The position numbers were made by a program, and so were the translations under genes. A stretch of DNA of 64,000 bases from Gnetum montanum (taxonomy: Eukaryota > Streptophyta > Gnetopsida > Gnetales > Gnetaceae): contig MNCI01001898.1 of the NCBI GenBank assembly GCA_015680685.1, positions 208,139 to 272,138 of the forward strand, written 5' to 3'. Below are positions 24,289 to 35,399 of the stretch, piece after piece. Within the stretch, counting starts at the first letter, position 1; each line of letters starts with the position of its first letter. The notes beneath the pieces are model-generated. The model was given only the letters and a program-made list of their open reading frames with translations, had not been told where the DNA came from and made no database searches.

Positions 24289-25169
24289 GTCCTACACCTA
24301 AATCTACCATTGCTATAATCACCTCGAGATGTGTAGAGGAGATGCTCATTCTCAAGTGGGATGAAGTAGATTCAATGTAGAAGTGGTTGGCTAGTCGAGC
24401 ACCTAGATATATCTAGGAGAGGATTTCCAATGAAGGTTATTTAATTTATTCATGATTTCTAGTCCATCAATGCCTACTACAAAGATGGTGAATGTAACTC
24501 ACTCTTTTGACAAAGGAGTCAAGAAATTCATCTCTCATGTTCACAGTGTACCTGTTACCTTGGTCATTGATGAATCCACATTTACCAACCTCTTTAGTGT
24601 ACCTTGTGATAGCATCAAGGTTTCCATAAGAGTAAGGAAAGAGGTTAGCCATAAAAAGGAAGTTGAGGAGTGGCTTAGCTCTTGTTGTGATAGCGGTGGA
24701 TTTTCTCTAGATTACTGTGAAGTCATAGAGTTCAATGAGATGTATCCTTTATTCCACTCTAGAGTTCTTCCCTTGTTGATTTCATAGAAGAAGATCCTTG
24801 ATATTTGGCAAGCTTAAACCACAAAGAAGGTTCTCACTAAAGGTGCTAAGTTCAACTACTCTATGTACTTGGTCTCTTGGCTATGGGATGAGATTCCAAA
24901 ATTTCGTAATAACTTTGATACAATATGTCACATGCACCTTGCATTTTTTTGCTGCATATCTAAGAAGGTTTGAAGAATTCCTAGTGGTCAAAAAGAATGA
25001 AAAATGGATGAGTTATGATCACTCCTAATTTTCGAAGCCTTGGGTTAAACATACTATTCTAGATATCCAAGTTCAAGATCCACCAGTTGATAATATTGGA
25101 GAATCATTGTTAGTTTTCACTAAGAAATTTAGTGGTGTACATTGTTCTTCCCCTGACAACATGAAGAAT
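24289..25169 (+). pseudogene. Exon 2 (5' part) of an unrecognised intron-containing gene
   Basis: After the acceptor at 24288 the frame reads PTPKSTIAIITSRCVEEM, ILKWDEVDSM, a TAG, KWLASRAPRYI. After a shift, the 111-codon open run 24452-24787 contains KKFISHVHSVPVTLV and MYPLFHSRVLPLLIS. The sequence continues as KGAKFNYSMYLVSWLWDEI, shifts in a T run near 24945, and goes on as RRFEEFLVVKKNEKW, a TAA, and SKPWVKHTILDIQVQDPPVD to 25169, where El-3 interrupts it. I do not recognise the family. There are about six lesions in 290 codons. Codons beyond El-3 continue the same frame. Confidence 0.55.
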
Positions 25170-26108
25170 TGATGAAGCATTGGTTGGCTACATTAATGCA
25201 ACTATGTTGAGGTAGATGCCTCGATGCATCTATTTGGGAAAAAGTCAATTTTTTTACACCAATGATATCATAGTTATGATATCTTATCTCATCATATGTT
25301 ATCATATAAATGATATTGCAAGATGCATGCCTACCTATAAATATAGCAATTGGACACACAATATAGAGAACTTTCATTCCACCCTTAGGTAGATTCTTGT
25401 AGTTTTGTTTCATACTTTTAGTGATAGAGTGAATCCTTGTAGTGTGGTGTTGAGTAGTTGTATGAAACCTTTATTCAAGTAAAGTGTACTTGGGTACAAT
25501 TTATGTCTAGAAATAAAAATCAAGATTTCTTTTTTATCATTGCAGAATCCACTTAGTTTTTACTATTTTACTTAGCATATCTTTTACAATTTTATTAGTT
25601 TAATCATTTACACTTCCAAGTACTTTACTTTCTTGTTCATTAGTGAGGCAAACTGAGTAGGACTAGTTTCAAGCATTTAAGTATAATTGTTTGGTAATCC
25701 CAGTAGTGTTATAGCTTGGTTTGCCCAGTAGCATAATGCTTGATAACCTAGTAATGGTTACATGAGCCCAAAATGCGTATGGTAAGCTAGGACTGGATGC
25801 TCATTGCTCTAGGCTAGAGTAGATTTACATTACTATCATTACTTATGAACTTAGGAGTAGATTTGATTCCCAATTATGTTTATCACTAGGAGTAATTAGG
25901 ACCTAACAAAATCAATTACCATATGCCTCACCTTGGACTAAATCATATGTGACAAAGCTACCACTAGTCCAGGTGGGAAGACAACATCCTATGATCAATG
26001 CCTAACAATCTAGATGCCACAACTAGTCCCATCCATAGAATTTGACCAAACCATGCATGAATGCTTGTGATTCATATAGTTGAGCATAGGGGTACCTGCC
26101 GCTCATCA
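25170..26108 (+). repeat. El-3 5' LTR
   Basis: Starts TGATGAAGCATTGG and ends CCGCTCATCA; 939 bases. U3 carries several GATATC/GATATT-like palindromes (25259-25320) and a TATA box CTATAAATA at 25335-25343. It matches the 3' LTR at 31657-32484. The 5' LTR would drive transcription of the element. Confidence 0.88.
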
Positions 26109-26109
26109 T

Positions 26110-26127
26110 TGGCACCATTTCTAGGGA
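26110..26127 (+). other. El-3 primer-binding site, tRNA-Asp type, decayed
   Basis: TGGCACCATTTCTAGGGA sits one base after the LTR end. It differs at a few positions from TGGCGCCATTGCCGGGGA in El-5, which matches the complement of the plant tRNA-Asp 3' end. The changes are mostly C to T or G to A. Confidence 0.75.
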
Positions 26128-26240
26128 TGGTGGTAGTTATCTAAGATTACTTTTATCAAAAAAATCATTGTAAAAGTATTAACAATTTATCTTTTAGAAA
26201 ACATTAATATTTTATGTCACACACATTATCAGACAAAACC

Positions 26241-28500
26241 ATGTCTTCTTCGCATAGGACCAATAATGCATCATATGATTATAACACTCATAGGAGAAAT
26301 GATAGGATATATACTAAAGAGAATTTGAGTGAACAACCTCAAGCAAGGGTTTCCTATGCTCATTTATACCCTTACTACACTTAAAGGCTACATTCAACTA
26401 ATGGAGACAATTCTAGAGGAGATGAAGTAAGTCCTAGAAAAAGGAGGACCTCAAGGACTAGGACCTTCTCGAAACTTCAAAAAGATAAATCAAGGGACTA
26501 TAGGGGAACATATATAAGCCATGGTGATTCTCCCAGTTCCCCATCTTCCTCTTCCTCTTCAATGTCTAATTCTAATGAAGATGAACATAGGTATAGAGAC
26601 AGAGATATACTAAGGGGTCAAGATGAAGATAAAAATAGAAATAGATGAGATCATCAAAGTGAGCATAGATGATATCATCATAATTAGATTAATAGAAATA
26701 GAAACCATCACCACGACATGTCTGATGATGATGTACCCTTGTTGGCTACTAGGAGCATGATGCAGATAACGAAGGCAGTTAGAATATCCGACAGGCATCA
26801 AAGAGAAAGTTTCATTAAAAGGCTTGATATGAATAACATTCCTAAACCTGTGAGAGGCTATAACTCTAATCCACAACATCACTTACAAGCCTTCCATGAT
26901 GCCTTCACCTTGTAGAATATCAAGAGTGAGTGAAAAAAGCTTAAGCTCTTCCTAGAATACTAGTTAATGAAGTTGAAAGTTGATATAGATCATTGGAACT
27001 AGATTCAATCCATCGATGATCCACAATGTTGGAACTCTTCAATAATAAATACCATACCTATGTGAGAGTGTCCAACCTAAGAAAACAAATCCAAGGATGG
27101 AGGTAAGAAAAACATGAATCCTTGGACATGGCCTTGGATAGATACTATGTACTACTACATAGATGTCCAGGTCATGATTACTCTCAAAAAAGAGTAGCTT
27201 TTCCACATCATAGATGAACTTCATAACCAAACGAGAGAGACCCTTGGGATTTATGCACAAGGTTGATTGTTCAAATTGAAAGCCCATTAAATACAAAGGC
27301 TAATTGAGTGATTGGAAAAAGAATAATGAGAGCTATGTAAACTAGCAAATGTAGAGGAATTGGGACACAACTCTTCAAAACAAGGGGATCCATATCTATG
27401 ATAAGGAAAAAGAGATAGCTCTTAATGAGGTGATTTCACAATAGACCTTGCCAATACAAAATTCTATCCCTGAGCTTGAAGTAAGAATAAATAAGATGTG
27501 GGAGTTGATAAATGACCAAGTTATCACCTATGTGAAAACCATAGAGGAGAGAGGAATGCAACAAGAATATACGGAGCATAGCAAGAAGAGGAAAAAGAAC
27601 AAAGAAAAAGGTAGGAAGACTTATTGAAGAAAAGGGAAAATAGCTATAGGAGAAGAGGTTATAAACTCAACCATAGAAGAGGATGATGGATGTGACATCT
27701 ACCTATGTGATCATCCAAAGGGCTATTCCCTAGTCATGTTACATATGCATGAGTATTGAGCTTTTACTTTGAATCCCAAGTTCGTACAAAAGAAAATGCC
27801 TAGGAAATTAGCTTATTCACAAGGTAATTATAGACAATCCTACAACCAACCATACTATCCTAATGGGACTTCTTATCAGCCTCAAAACCACTATCAACTG
27901 TAGTGGAAAAACCCATAGTCATGGGGGATGTCATCAATAAACCAACAATATGCTTATTGTCAGCCAGAGTCATATGACTACTATGTTCAACAACCTGTTT
28001 CTCCAAATGGTTCTACTTTCTCTACTTTGAAACACTACTATGACTCTCCCAAATATCATTAGCCCATAGCATCTCCTATGGAATCACCATCTCAGACCTC
28101 TTATCCTCTGCGACATCCTCAATATTCTCATGCTTCCCTCCACCATATGTCACCATCAACAACACATGAAAGATTGGCATCACAACATCAATGGAAGAAT
28201 GCCAATTGTGCTGTGAACATACACATAAATGATAATTCTAGTAGATCTAAACCACAGTCTCAAAAATGTCCTTTTTTTAGGAAATTTTCCACAAGTGGGC
28301 ACAAAACTCATAGATCTACTGGCTCATCAAAACTAGCATAAGGCTAGCCGAGTGCAACACCCTTCCTCACCAAAACAATGTCTCCCAATCCTATGCAAGA
28401 GCTAACATCCATTACCACTCTAATGCAAAACATAATAAATGAACCTATCACTATGGACAAACAAGCAATTCCATGTATTACTACTAAAAAATAAGAGTGG
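26241..28500 (+). pseudogene. El-3 gag, decayed
   Basis: The start ATG at 26241 (MSSSHRTNN) matches the start in El-5 and El-7. The N-terminal part is rich in Ser, Arg, Asp and His. An open run 26718-26915 reads PLLATRSMMQITKAV and LDMNNIPKPVRGY and ends in a TAG at 26913-26915, also present in the two relatives. A Gag-fold region follows (~26930-27330) with ETLGIYAQG. A decayed CCHC-like knuckle (DDGCDIYLCDHPKG) lies near 27690. The C-terminal part is rich in Tyr, Gln, Pro and Asn (YYVQQPVSPNG, ~27840-28340). About fifteen stops are present. Compared with El-7, homology ends where protease should start. Confidence 0.75.
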
Positions 28501-29710
28501 AGTTGTGGACTAACCTTCTAGAATGTCAACACAAGCATTACAAAAATCCAAAAATGTGAAAAATAAACATGTGTGAAAGAAAGAGTAGGAGCCACAAAAC
28601 CAAGAGAAACCCTATGGCCACTAACTTAGAACCAAAAATTATCTAAAACATGCATGGAAACATCTAAACCACTTACTAATTCCCAATCTAAGAAAATGAC
28701 TCCAACTAAAAACCTTAAATGAAACTAATAAATCATAATCATGCACCAAAAGGGAAAGAAAATAGGTACTTAATGATCAAAACTCAACTACCATCAAAAT
28801 TACATGGGATAATAATCAAAAAGTTAAGTTAATAAAGATGGTAAGTGAACTACCTAGAGTGTATGATCTAGGGGATCTAGGAAAAAAAATTTGAACACTC
28901 ACCCATGAATTCAGTCATGGGAGAGATGCCTTATCCTATTTCAGGAATTACTAAGTGCTTTTTCATTTCTTTTTGTTTTACAATTCTTTTTACTTTTCCT
29001 AATTCTTTGATGCAATTCTTCCCATTCTTTAATACTTTTCATTTCTTAAATTTTTTGACATTCTTTATCATTTTTCATTTTTTACACTTTTTCACAATTC
29101 TTACTATCTTCTCATTTCTTTTATACTTCATTTTAAACCCTTTGTAAATAATTTTGAATACTAATAAGATACATTGAATAAAGAAAAGATGTAGTTCAAT
29201 NTATACAAATTACAAATAAATGGCACAAAATAAGTTTATAGGGGTCCTACTAGAAAGACATGTTACCCATACCTAAAGGTAGGTGGCTTCTCAGAAATGT
29301 AAAAATAAAAATATAGTGCCATGAATACACTCCTCCCTTGGACAATACACTAAGTGACAATACTCCTTGCAACATTGATGGTCTCACAATTGTGATTCCA
29401 AGAGATGAAATGATGAAATGTCACTGAAATGTGGTCTAGACTTGGTTTGAATATTAGACAGAAAGGCTAGTGATTACTTTAACCATTAATAAAACATAAG
29501 AATTCATTATGCCTATGTTAAGACACCTCACATCCTAATTTCTGCAATCCCTTCTAAACCCATTTCACCTCACTATTTAAATAATCATAACTTATGATTT
29601 TATGTAACATAGAGTTATTTTCCAATTTAGTGGTACTAACATGTATGTTTTTCTAAATAGGTATGTGTTACATTCAACTCCTTAAGTGCCTAAGGACACT
29701 TTTAAGCATG

Positions 29711-29767
29711 GTTATACAAGGGCACTAAGGGCTGGAGCCTACTTTGTGAAGGATCCACTTGTATAAC
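29711..29767 (+). ncRNA. Putative structured RNA module, El-3 copy
   Basis: Arms GTTATACAAG and CTTGTATAAC form a perfect 10-bp stem closing a 37-base interior. Inside, GGGC-TGGA-GCCT forms a small hairpin. The core of 45 bases aligns without gaps to El-5 (46159-46203) and El-7 (61542-61586), with paired changes in the stems. The function is unknown; it is part of the element's genomic RNA and not a stand-alone gene as far as can be seen. Confidence 0.55.
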
Positions 29768-30317
29768 TCTTGTATTTCATACTTACCAAGCAATTCCACA
29801 TCATCTTATGCCTTCCAACACATCTAATAAACTTCCCATATCATCTAATAATCTATCCATACATCAGACATGCATTATCCATTTGTAAACTTTCGTTGCT
29901 CAAGATTCCTTCTTCATGAACCTTGAATGCTAAATTGTTGAAAACTATGCATCACTCATGGCCCATGATCCTCAAGCATTACCTCTTCCAAACATTCCAT
30001 CTAACTCATTTTTTCTAGACATTCTAGAAATTTAACTTTTTAATGGTGACATTGTAGTTACAATGTCGTAGGCACCTACAATGTCATGCACATAAAAATA
30101 GTAGATATACATGTAGGAGTTAGTGAATTTTTTTATTTCTCTCATTTGTAGCAAGAGAAGTTTTTACAGTTTTTTCCTTACCCCTCTTACACACTAGCTT
30201 CCAAAGGCCATAACTTCACACTCATAGCTCTAATTTCCAACATTCTTAAATCTTGCTAATCCCAAAGTGCTCAACTTAGTCATGGGAGGTGCATTGCAAG
30301 ATATAAGTATATGGAAA

Positions 30318-30699
30318 TTTGAAAATTTGAGCCAAACATCCTTAACCTTAGAAGATATTATAAAAGGTAAGTATAAAGAGATAATAAGAATCTTAAACTT
30401 AATCAATCAAAATAAGGCCAAAAAGATTTAGATAATACTCCTAATAGACCATATCAACTATTTTAGGCCATAGTAAGCAAGGAAAACAATAGAAGGTCAT
30501 AAGATCAAAAATTTGAAAATTTAAGCCAAAAATCCTTAACACCAAAAGATATTATAAAAGGTAAGTATAAAGAGATAATAAGAATCTTAAAGTTAATTAA
30601 TCAAACTACGGCTAGAAAGATTTAGATAATTCTCCTAATAGACCATATCAACTATTTTAGGCCATAATAAGCAAGGAAAACAATAGAAGGTCATAAGTA
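30318..30699 (+). repeat. Two-copy tandem duplication, unit about 194 bp
   Basis: Unit 1 (30318-30511) and unit 2 (30512-30699) both begin TTTGAAAATTT and end with GAAGGTCATAAG. They differ at roughly a dozen positions, so the duplication is younger than most decay in this element. It is absent from the corresponding spacer in El-5 and El-7. Confidence 0.85.
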
Positions 30700-30839
30700 A
30701 CTAAAAGATATAACACCTAAGGGGTTCCTTTTTGAAAATTTTTTGAACTCTACAATCATAATAAGATAAGAACTTTATATAATGAAGGGTATGAGCAAAG
30801 TAAAGAACTATTAAGAATTAATAGGAACACCCTACTAAT

Positions 30840-31385
30840 TTCAAATCCTTGTTTCTTGCAAATGATCCTGAAGAGGATACCAAAAGGAGAACCTTCACAA
30901 CATGGGAGCAAAAGAGCAAGAGGTCATGGGAGAGGCCAAGCAGGGAAATAAACCCCACAAGTAGAACATGCAGAGGAGGCTCAATCATATAGCATTCATT
31001 AAGAAACTCCTGCTATAGAGCACTTAGCCCAAGGAGAGGAAGAAATTCCACAAGAACCTAAACAAGGACGATGCCTCATGTTATCACCAAATTGCCTCCA
31101 TGTCACCTAAGAAGATCAATCATGTCTATGATCACTATGGAACTAAATTTTAGTCCCTTTATGGAATTTTCTCCAAACGTAGTGAAGACACAACTCCAAG
31201 AATCTTCATTATGGCCCACACTAACCAACAACAGTGAATGGTACTCAGGAGAAATGTACCAATTTTGGTAAAATAAATAGGTTGATGCAATAGTTAAAAT
31301 TGAGGGAGTCTTTATGCCATACTCAGTAGAGGGAGAAAATGGAAAATAAGACAATGATAAAAGAGGAAAAACTTCAAGCACTCCT
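30840..31385 (+). pseudogene. El-3 ORF2 relic, truncated
   Basis: The region contains ELNFSPFMEF and SEWYSGEMYQFW, which match LNFGPFLEN and EWYMEEM in El-6 and the corresponding parts of El-7 ORF2. After that point similarity continues briefly (IVKIEGVFMPYS) and stops at ~31385, so some 700 codons present in El-6 have been deleted. ORF2 is an unrecognised extra protein after the pol position in this family. Confidence 0.6.
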
Positions 31386-31656
31386 TAACAAATATCAATT
31401 TCAAAATCCTAATAATAAATGGAAAAAGCATATGGAAGAGCCACCACTGCCTAAAATACGAACTACATCAAGCCACTTCAAATTTTGTTTTTGTTTTGTC
31501 ATGTAACTGTGTCATTTGTGTACATACTACTACAACACTCAAAATTAGTCAGTATTTAGCATCAGCTAATAATCCCATCATTCCCAATTTTTTGTAAGGA
31601 AAGCTTGGTCCTATCCTATTACCCTGAGGATGAGTTTTTACTTGGTCACGGGGGTA
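31386..31656 (+). other. El-3 3' UTR and polypurine tract
   Basis: Non-coding tail with CATCATTCCC and TTTTGTAAGG words shared with the tails of El-5 and El-6. It ends in ACGGGGGTA (31648-31656), the polypurine tract, directly before the TGATGAGG start of the 3' LTR. Confidence 0.75.
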
Positions 31657-32484
31657 TGATGAGGCATTGGTTGGCTACGTCAACATAGCTGTGTTAAGGT
31701 AGATACATCGATGCAACCATGTTGAGGCAAATGCCTAGATGCATATGTTTGCAAAAAAGTTAATTTTTTGTCCACCAATGATATTGTAGTTACAATATTG
31801 TATCTACAATGTCATAGATTCAATATCATATCTCATGATACATTATCATATAAATGATATCAAGGGATGTGTGCCTACCTATAAATACAATACTTGGATG
31901 TCCAATCCAAAGAATTTTCATTCCATCCTTAGGTAGATTCTTGCAATTTTATTTCATAGTTTTAGCAATAGGATGAATGCTCGTAGTGTGGTGTTGAGTA
32001 GTTGTATGGAATCTTTATTCGAGTGAAGTGTGCGTGGACATAGATCAGGTTCAGAAATAAAGATTGAGATTGCTTTTCATCATTGCAGCATCCACTTAGT
32101 TTTTACTATTTTGCTTAGCATAGCTTTTACTGTTTTATTAGTTTAATCAATTACATGCCCATGTACTTTACTTTCTTATTCATTAGTAAAGTGGAATAAG
32201 TACAACTAGTTTCAAGCATTTAAGTGTAATCATTTGGTAATCCTAGTAGTGTTATAGCTTGGTTCACCTAGTAGCATAATTCTTGGTAATCCAATAATGG
32301 TTACATGATCCCAAGACATGTATAGTAAATCAAGACTAGATACTCATCACTCTAGGCTAGCATTCTGCAATCAATGCTTAACAATCTAGATATCACAACT
32401 AGTCCCATCCATTGAATTTGATCAGATCAAGTGTGAATGCTTGTAATTCATATGGTTGGGCATAGGGATACCTACCACTCATTA
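31657..32484 (+). repeat. El-3 3' LTR
   Basis: Starts TGATGAGGCATTGG and ends CCACTCATTA (CA decayed to TA); 828 bases. TATA box CTATAAATA at 31879-31887, preceded by GATATT/GATATC palindromic words. It matches 25170-26108 but lacks about 110 bases near 32360. Confidence 0.88.
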
Positions 32485-32489
32485 GGAAT

Positions 32490-32667
32490 GAATCCCATAT
32501 TTCCCATGGAAGTGCTAAAAGAGCCAAGGAGGTACACATAGAGGCTAACGGTGCATCCAAGGCAAATTTAGAAAGGCTACTAGTTGAAGAAATAGTTCCT
32601 ATTGTTGAGCAACCAGCAAGGAAGAAGATCTTCCTTAAATTTGGCAAGATACATCATACTATTTCAG
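32490..32667 (+). pseudogene. Exon 2 (3' part) of the gene relic
   Basis: Taking out El-3 with one target-site copy, the frame runs from DNMKN at 25169 straight into ESHISHGSAKRAKEVHIEAN and goes on without a stop through LLVEEIVPIVEQPARKKIF to HHTIS. It ends at a donor ATTTCAG/GTATGT (32667/32668). About 60 codons stay open, while all surrounding element genes are full of stops. The product is unknown, and is hydrophilic and charged. Confidence 0.6.
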
Positions 32668-32768
32668 GTATGTTTTATTTGTATTATTGGTTTAATTTTA
32701 TTTTTTATCTCATCTTGCATATTTTTTATGTTGTTATATGATTATGTTATACTTATTATTTTATTTAG

Positions 32769-33005
32769 ACAAAATTTTCTACCTCATCCTACATTTTACC
32801 TTTGCCATTCTTTTGAGAAAGAAACAAGAAATGGTAGCCTAGGCAATAGTAGAGGTGGAACAAAAATGCCAAGAAGAGGAAGCACTACGATAGTAGAATG
32901 AGGATGAAAGGGTAGCTAATCAAGCATTAGATGCCCTAGATGCCATATTTGAAGATTCAACATTTAATGATGAACCTCCTATTGACATCCCAAATGGTCC
33001 TCCAA
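32769..33005 (+). pseudogene. Exon 3 of the gene relic
   Basis: Follows an acceptor TTATTTAG (32761-32768); the intron 32668-32768 is 101 bases and T-rich. The frame reads KKQEMVA, a TAG, AIVEVEQKCQEEEALR, two stops, then NEDERVANQALDALDAIFED and FNDEPPIDIPNGPPS. It ends at GTACTT (33006). Glu/Ala/Asp-rich with a short coiled-coil look. Confidence 0.5.
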
Positions 33006-33112
33006 GTACTTATGCATTTTAGTTTATGGTTAAATTTTATTTTAATTTTTAAATTTTTGTGTTAATCATGTTGATGGTTACACTTATTTTAATGCTTTAG
33101 TCTCTTCTATAG

Positions 33113-33230
33113 GCATCCACCTTTATGTTTCATTTGAAACCTTAGGTTGAGGTTCTAGACAAGAACAAATTTATATAGGGCATGTTAGAAGATATGATTA
33201 ATAGATTGCAATAGATAGTTTTCAATATTG
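33113..33230 (+). pseudogene. Exon 4 of the gene relic
   Basis: Acceptor TCTTCTATAG ends at 33112 and donor GTAAGA starts at 33231. The frame reads ASTFMFHLKP, a TAG, VEVLDKNKFI, a TAG, GMLEDMINRLQ, a TAG, IVFNI. All three stops are TAG where CAG (Gln) would fit. The exon ends in phase 1, which agrees with the start of exon 5. Confidence 0.55.
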
Positions 33231-33371
33231 GTAAGAACAATAGCATACTTTGCCTTAAGTTATCTTGATGTTTTTTTATGGCTTTTTATGTTTTATGCCT
33301 ACATGGTTTTAGTAGTTCAAGGTGTTTTTTCTTACTATTTTATGTGTATATTTTTATTATGGATTTTATAG

Positions 33372-34130
33372 TGTCCAAAGTTAGATGGAATCCTGAGAGT
33401 GATGTTGAGCTTGATGAGTTGTCTACATTGCCACCTAATGTGGAAAATGTTCCATGAAGGTTGTACAAGGGGGATACTGAATGTGCCCTCTCATGTGCTA
33501 GGAATTCTTGGAAGTGCCAATGCTTTAATTAATTTCTATAAGAAAGAGTTATGGCCTTGGAGAAAAAAAATAGGTAATAGGTAGCTAAGATCAAACACCT
33601 TAGAGATCGTAAGGATTTTATAGAGGCTTATGTAGCCAATAGAGACTCCTTGCACACTAAGGAGATTGAGTGGTCATGCTACTTGAGTACCATCCATGTC
33701 ATGGTTGCTCTAACCAGGAGCAATGTAGAAAAGGACATACAAATGAATATACTGGTTCATAAGATTAGAGACTAGTGGGACTACTATGCTTGGGTCCATT
33801 AGTGGGACAAGAAAAAAAAGGTCACAAGTGCAAGTACAAGGAAAAAAAGGAGAGCTATGTCAAGTGGATACAGGAGGAGGCTATGAAGATCCGAATGCTT
33901 GAGATAACTATGTAGGGAATCAATGTAGAGGATGCCTTCAAGCTGGTTGAAGGCTCTCTAGTAGTGTTTGATTTTCCTATTGTTCAAATTACCATTTCTT
34001 TCAAACAGGCTAACACTACCTCTTACTGGTGTAAACCTTGGGAAGATAGACTAGAAAAATATGAATGAAGAGTAGATTATTCATTAGTTGAAGGCTAGTC
34101 TTCTACACTTTCATCCAAAAGACCTTGCAC
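33372..34130 (+). pseudogene. Exon 5 region of the gene relic
   Basis: Acceptor GGATTTTATAG ends at 33371. The split codon from exon 4 gives IVSKVRWNPESDVELDELS, then LPPNVENVP, TGA, RLYKGDTECA. Later in-frame or shifted pieces are KHLRDRKDFIEAYVANRDSL, WSCYLSTIHVMVALTRS and NVEDAFKLVEGSLVVFDF (~33590-34010). These are charged and helix-prone. The donor could not be placed with confidence. Several stops and at least two shifts are present. Confidence 0.5.
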
Positions 34131-34256
34131 CAAAATATTTTTTTAGTTCATTTTGTATCATGTTTTTTTCTATGTTTTTTTTATGCTTATGTTTAGGCTA
34201 TACTAGTTACTAATTAATTTTTTGTTTCATATTTTATTTTTATTATTATGGTGTAG

Positions 34257-34331
34257 GTACTAGGTGATGGCAGTGGCCCTAGTGGTCATGATGGTGACAA
34301 TGTTCCTTCTCCTCCTCCAATGTTGCCTTAG
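34257..34331 (+). pseudogene. Candidate terminal exon of the gene relic
   Basis: After the acceptor TATGGTGTAG (ends 34256) the frame reads GDGSGPSGHDGDNVPSPPP to MLP and then TAG at 34329-34331. A Gly/Ser/Pro tail and an in-frame stop fit a protein end. The link to exon 5 is inferred from position only. Confidence 0.4.
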
Positions 34332-35399
34332 GCATACTAGTCTTTTAATGTTTTTGGTTATCTTAGTTATGGTGTTGATGTCAATTTTTCTTCGCTATTC
34401 ATAGTAATTGTACACTATGAGATAGTTTATCATTGTTTATTTTATTATTGCATATTGCAACCATGGCTGTTAGACTTTCATTTTTTTTTTATTTTTTTGG
34501 TTATCATTGTTAACTAAAGTTTTGTCACACTACATGAATATGACTATTGGACATGGACATGTTGGTTATAATATTTTTAGTTTTGCATATTTTATATATT
34601 TTTTTAAGTATTTTTATTTTTATGCATTTTCATGTATTTTATGTTTTATTCATATAAGAAGGATACATTGGTTAAAGTATAAGGCTAAAAGGCAACCATT
34701 TGTAGTAATGTGCAAATCATAAATTAATCAAGCAAACAAAGTGTAAAATATGTTGTAATGGTTATAATAGTGGCACTAAAAGAGACTACAATGCATTGCC
34801 AATTTAAAATGTTTATAGATTTTTTATAGATTTTTATGTTTTAAAATGTTTATGGTATTTTCATGGTTTTTTTTACAAAATAAAAGCATAAAATATAAAT
34901 TGTAAAAGAACATAAATTAAAAGAAAAATTTTGTGCAAATGTGTTCAAGCAAGCTAATTAGCTGTAACAAGGCTAAAACAAGATAACGTAAGGTAAAACA
35001 AAAATCATACATGTTAACAAAAGATTAAAACTAGGCTACAAGATAAAAATAACAAGAAAAGGCCAAATGGTTCTCAACATAGGGACAAGCAAGTAGGAGA
35101 TGTACTCAATCATGCAGTTGTTTCCTATTCTTCAAAAGATCAGGAAAAGTATATGGTCTCCATTGTATAATCCTATACTCCATGTTTCCTTCAGTAATAA
35201 CGTTGAATGTGAGTTCTTCCCATGATGCATTTATGGTTTGGTTATTTCTGGTTTCAGCTTGGTCTACCTTATTGAGCCTCTCAACTTTGCTTTTAATAGT
35301 AGGATTTTATTCTTGAAACTCCATTTTGGACCTTTACTTCATGTCAACATTATTGACTACCAAGGGAACCCCACTATCTTATTAAATGATTATTTCTTC
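34332..35399. other. AT-rich stretch between gene relic and El-4
   Basis: Bases 34332-34900 are T-rich and hold nothing I can support; the open frame at 34507-34722 is Phe/Tyr-rich by composition. Bases 34900-35040 have AAACAAGGCTAAAACAAG-like words resembling the purine-rich tract of El-1 (7860-8130). Minus-strand bases 35100-35400 read as a decayed continuation of El-4 pol (PYEREEI, then stops). No RT follows. Confidence 0.4.

Larger units (their letters stand above)
28501..30839 (+). other. El-3 spacer between gag and ORF2
   Basis: Non-coding. It begins A-rich (28500-28870), then a T-rich tract (28960-29140) whose TTTTGTTTTACA words also occur in El-5 (45102-45175) and El-7 (60365-60400). 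A structured module lies at 29711-29767. A PPT-like CATGGGAGG lies at 30281-30289. A tandem duplication covers 30318-30699. The Phe-rich open frame at 28905-29147 is only a translation of the T-rich tract. A single N sits at 29201. Confidence 0.6.
25170..32484 (+). mobile_element. El-3: pol-less LTR element with gag and ORF2 relic
   Basis: Bounded by two LTRs and by AGAAT (25165-25169) and GGAAT (32485-32489), a 5-bp target duplication with one mismatch. Order inside: primer site, gag, T-rich spacer with hairpin, ORF2 relic, polypurine tract. No protease, RT, RNase H or integrase sequence is present between gag and the spacer, and there is no assembly gap there. It therefore depended on enzymes from an autonomous relative such as El-7. 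The two LTRs differ by many substitutions and one is ~110 bases shorter, so it is fairly old. Confidence 0.85.

Noticed and set aside
28905-29147. Phe/Leu-rich 80-codon frame that looks like a membrane protein
   Set aside because: It is a translation of the T-rich spacer tract; the same tract in El-5 and El-7 has no conserved frame.
29711-29767. Whether the spacer module is a known self-cleaving ribozyme
   Set aside because: No hammerhead core (CTGATGA...GAAA) is present. The GGGGAGG-CCCA part only loosely recalls other ribozymes, so no class was assigned.
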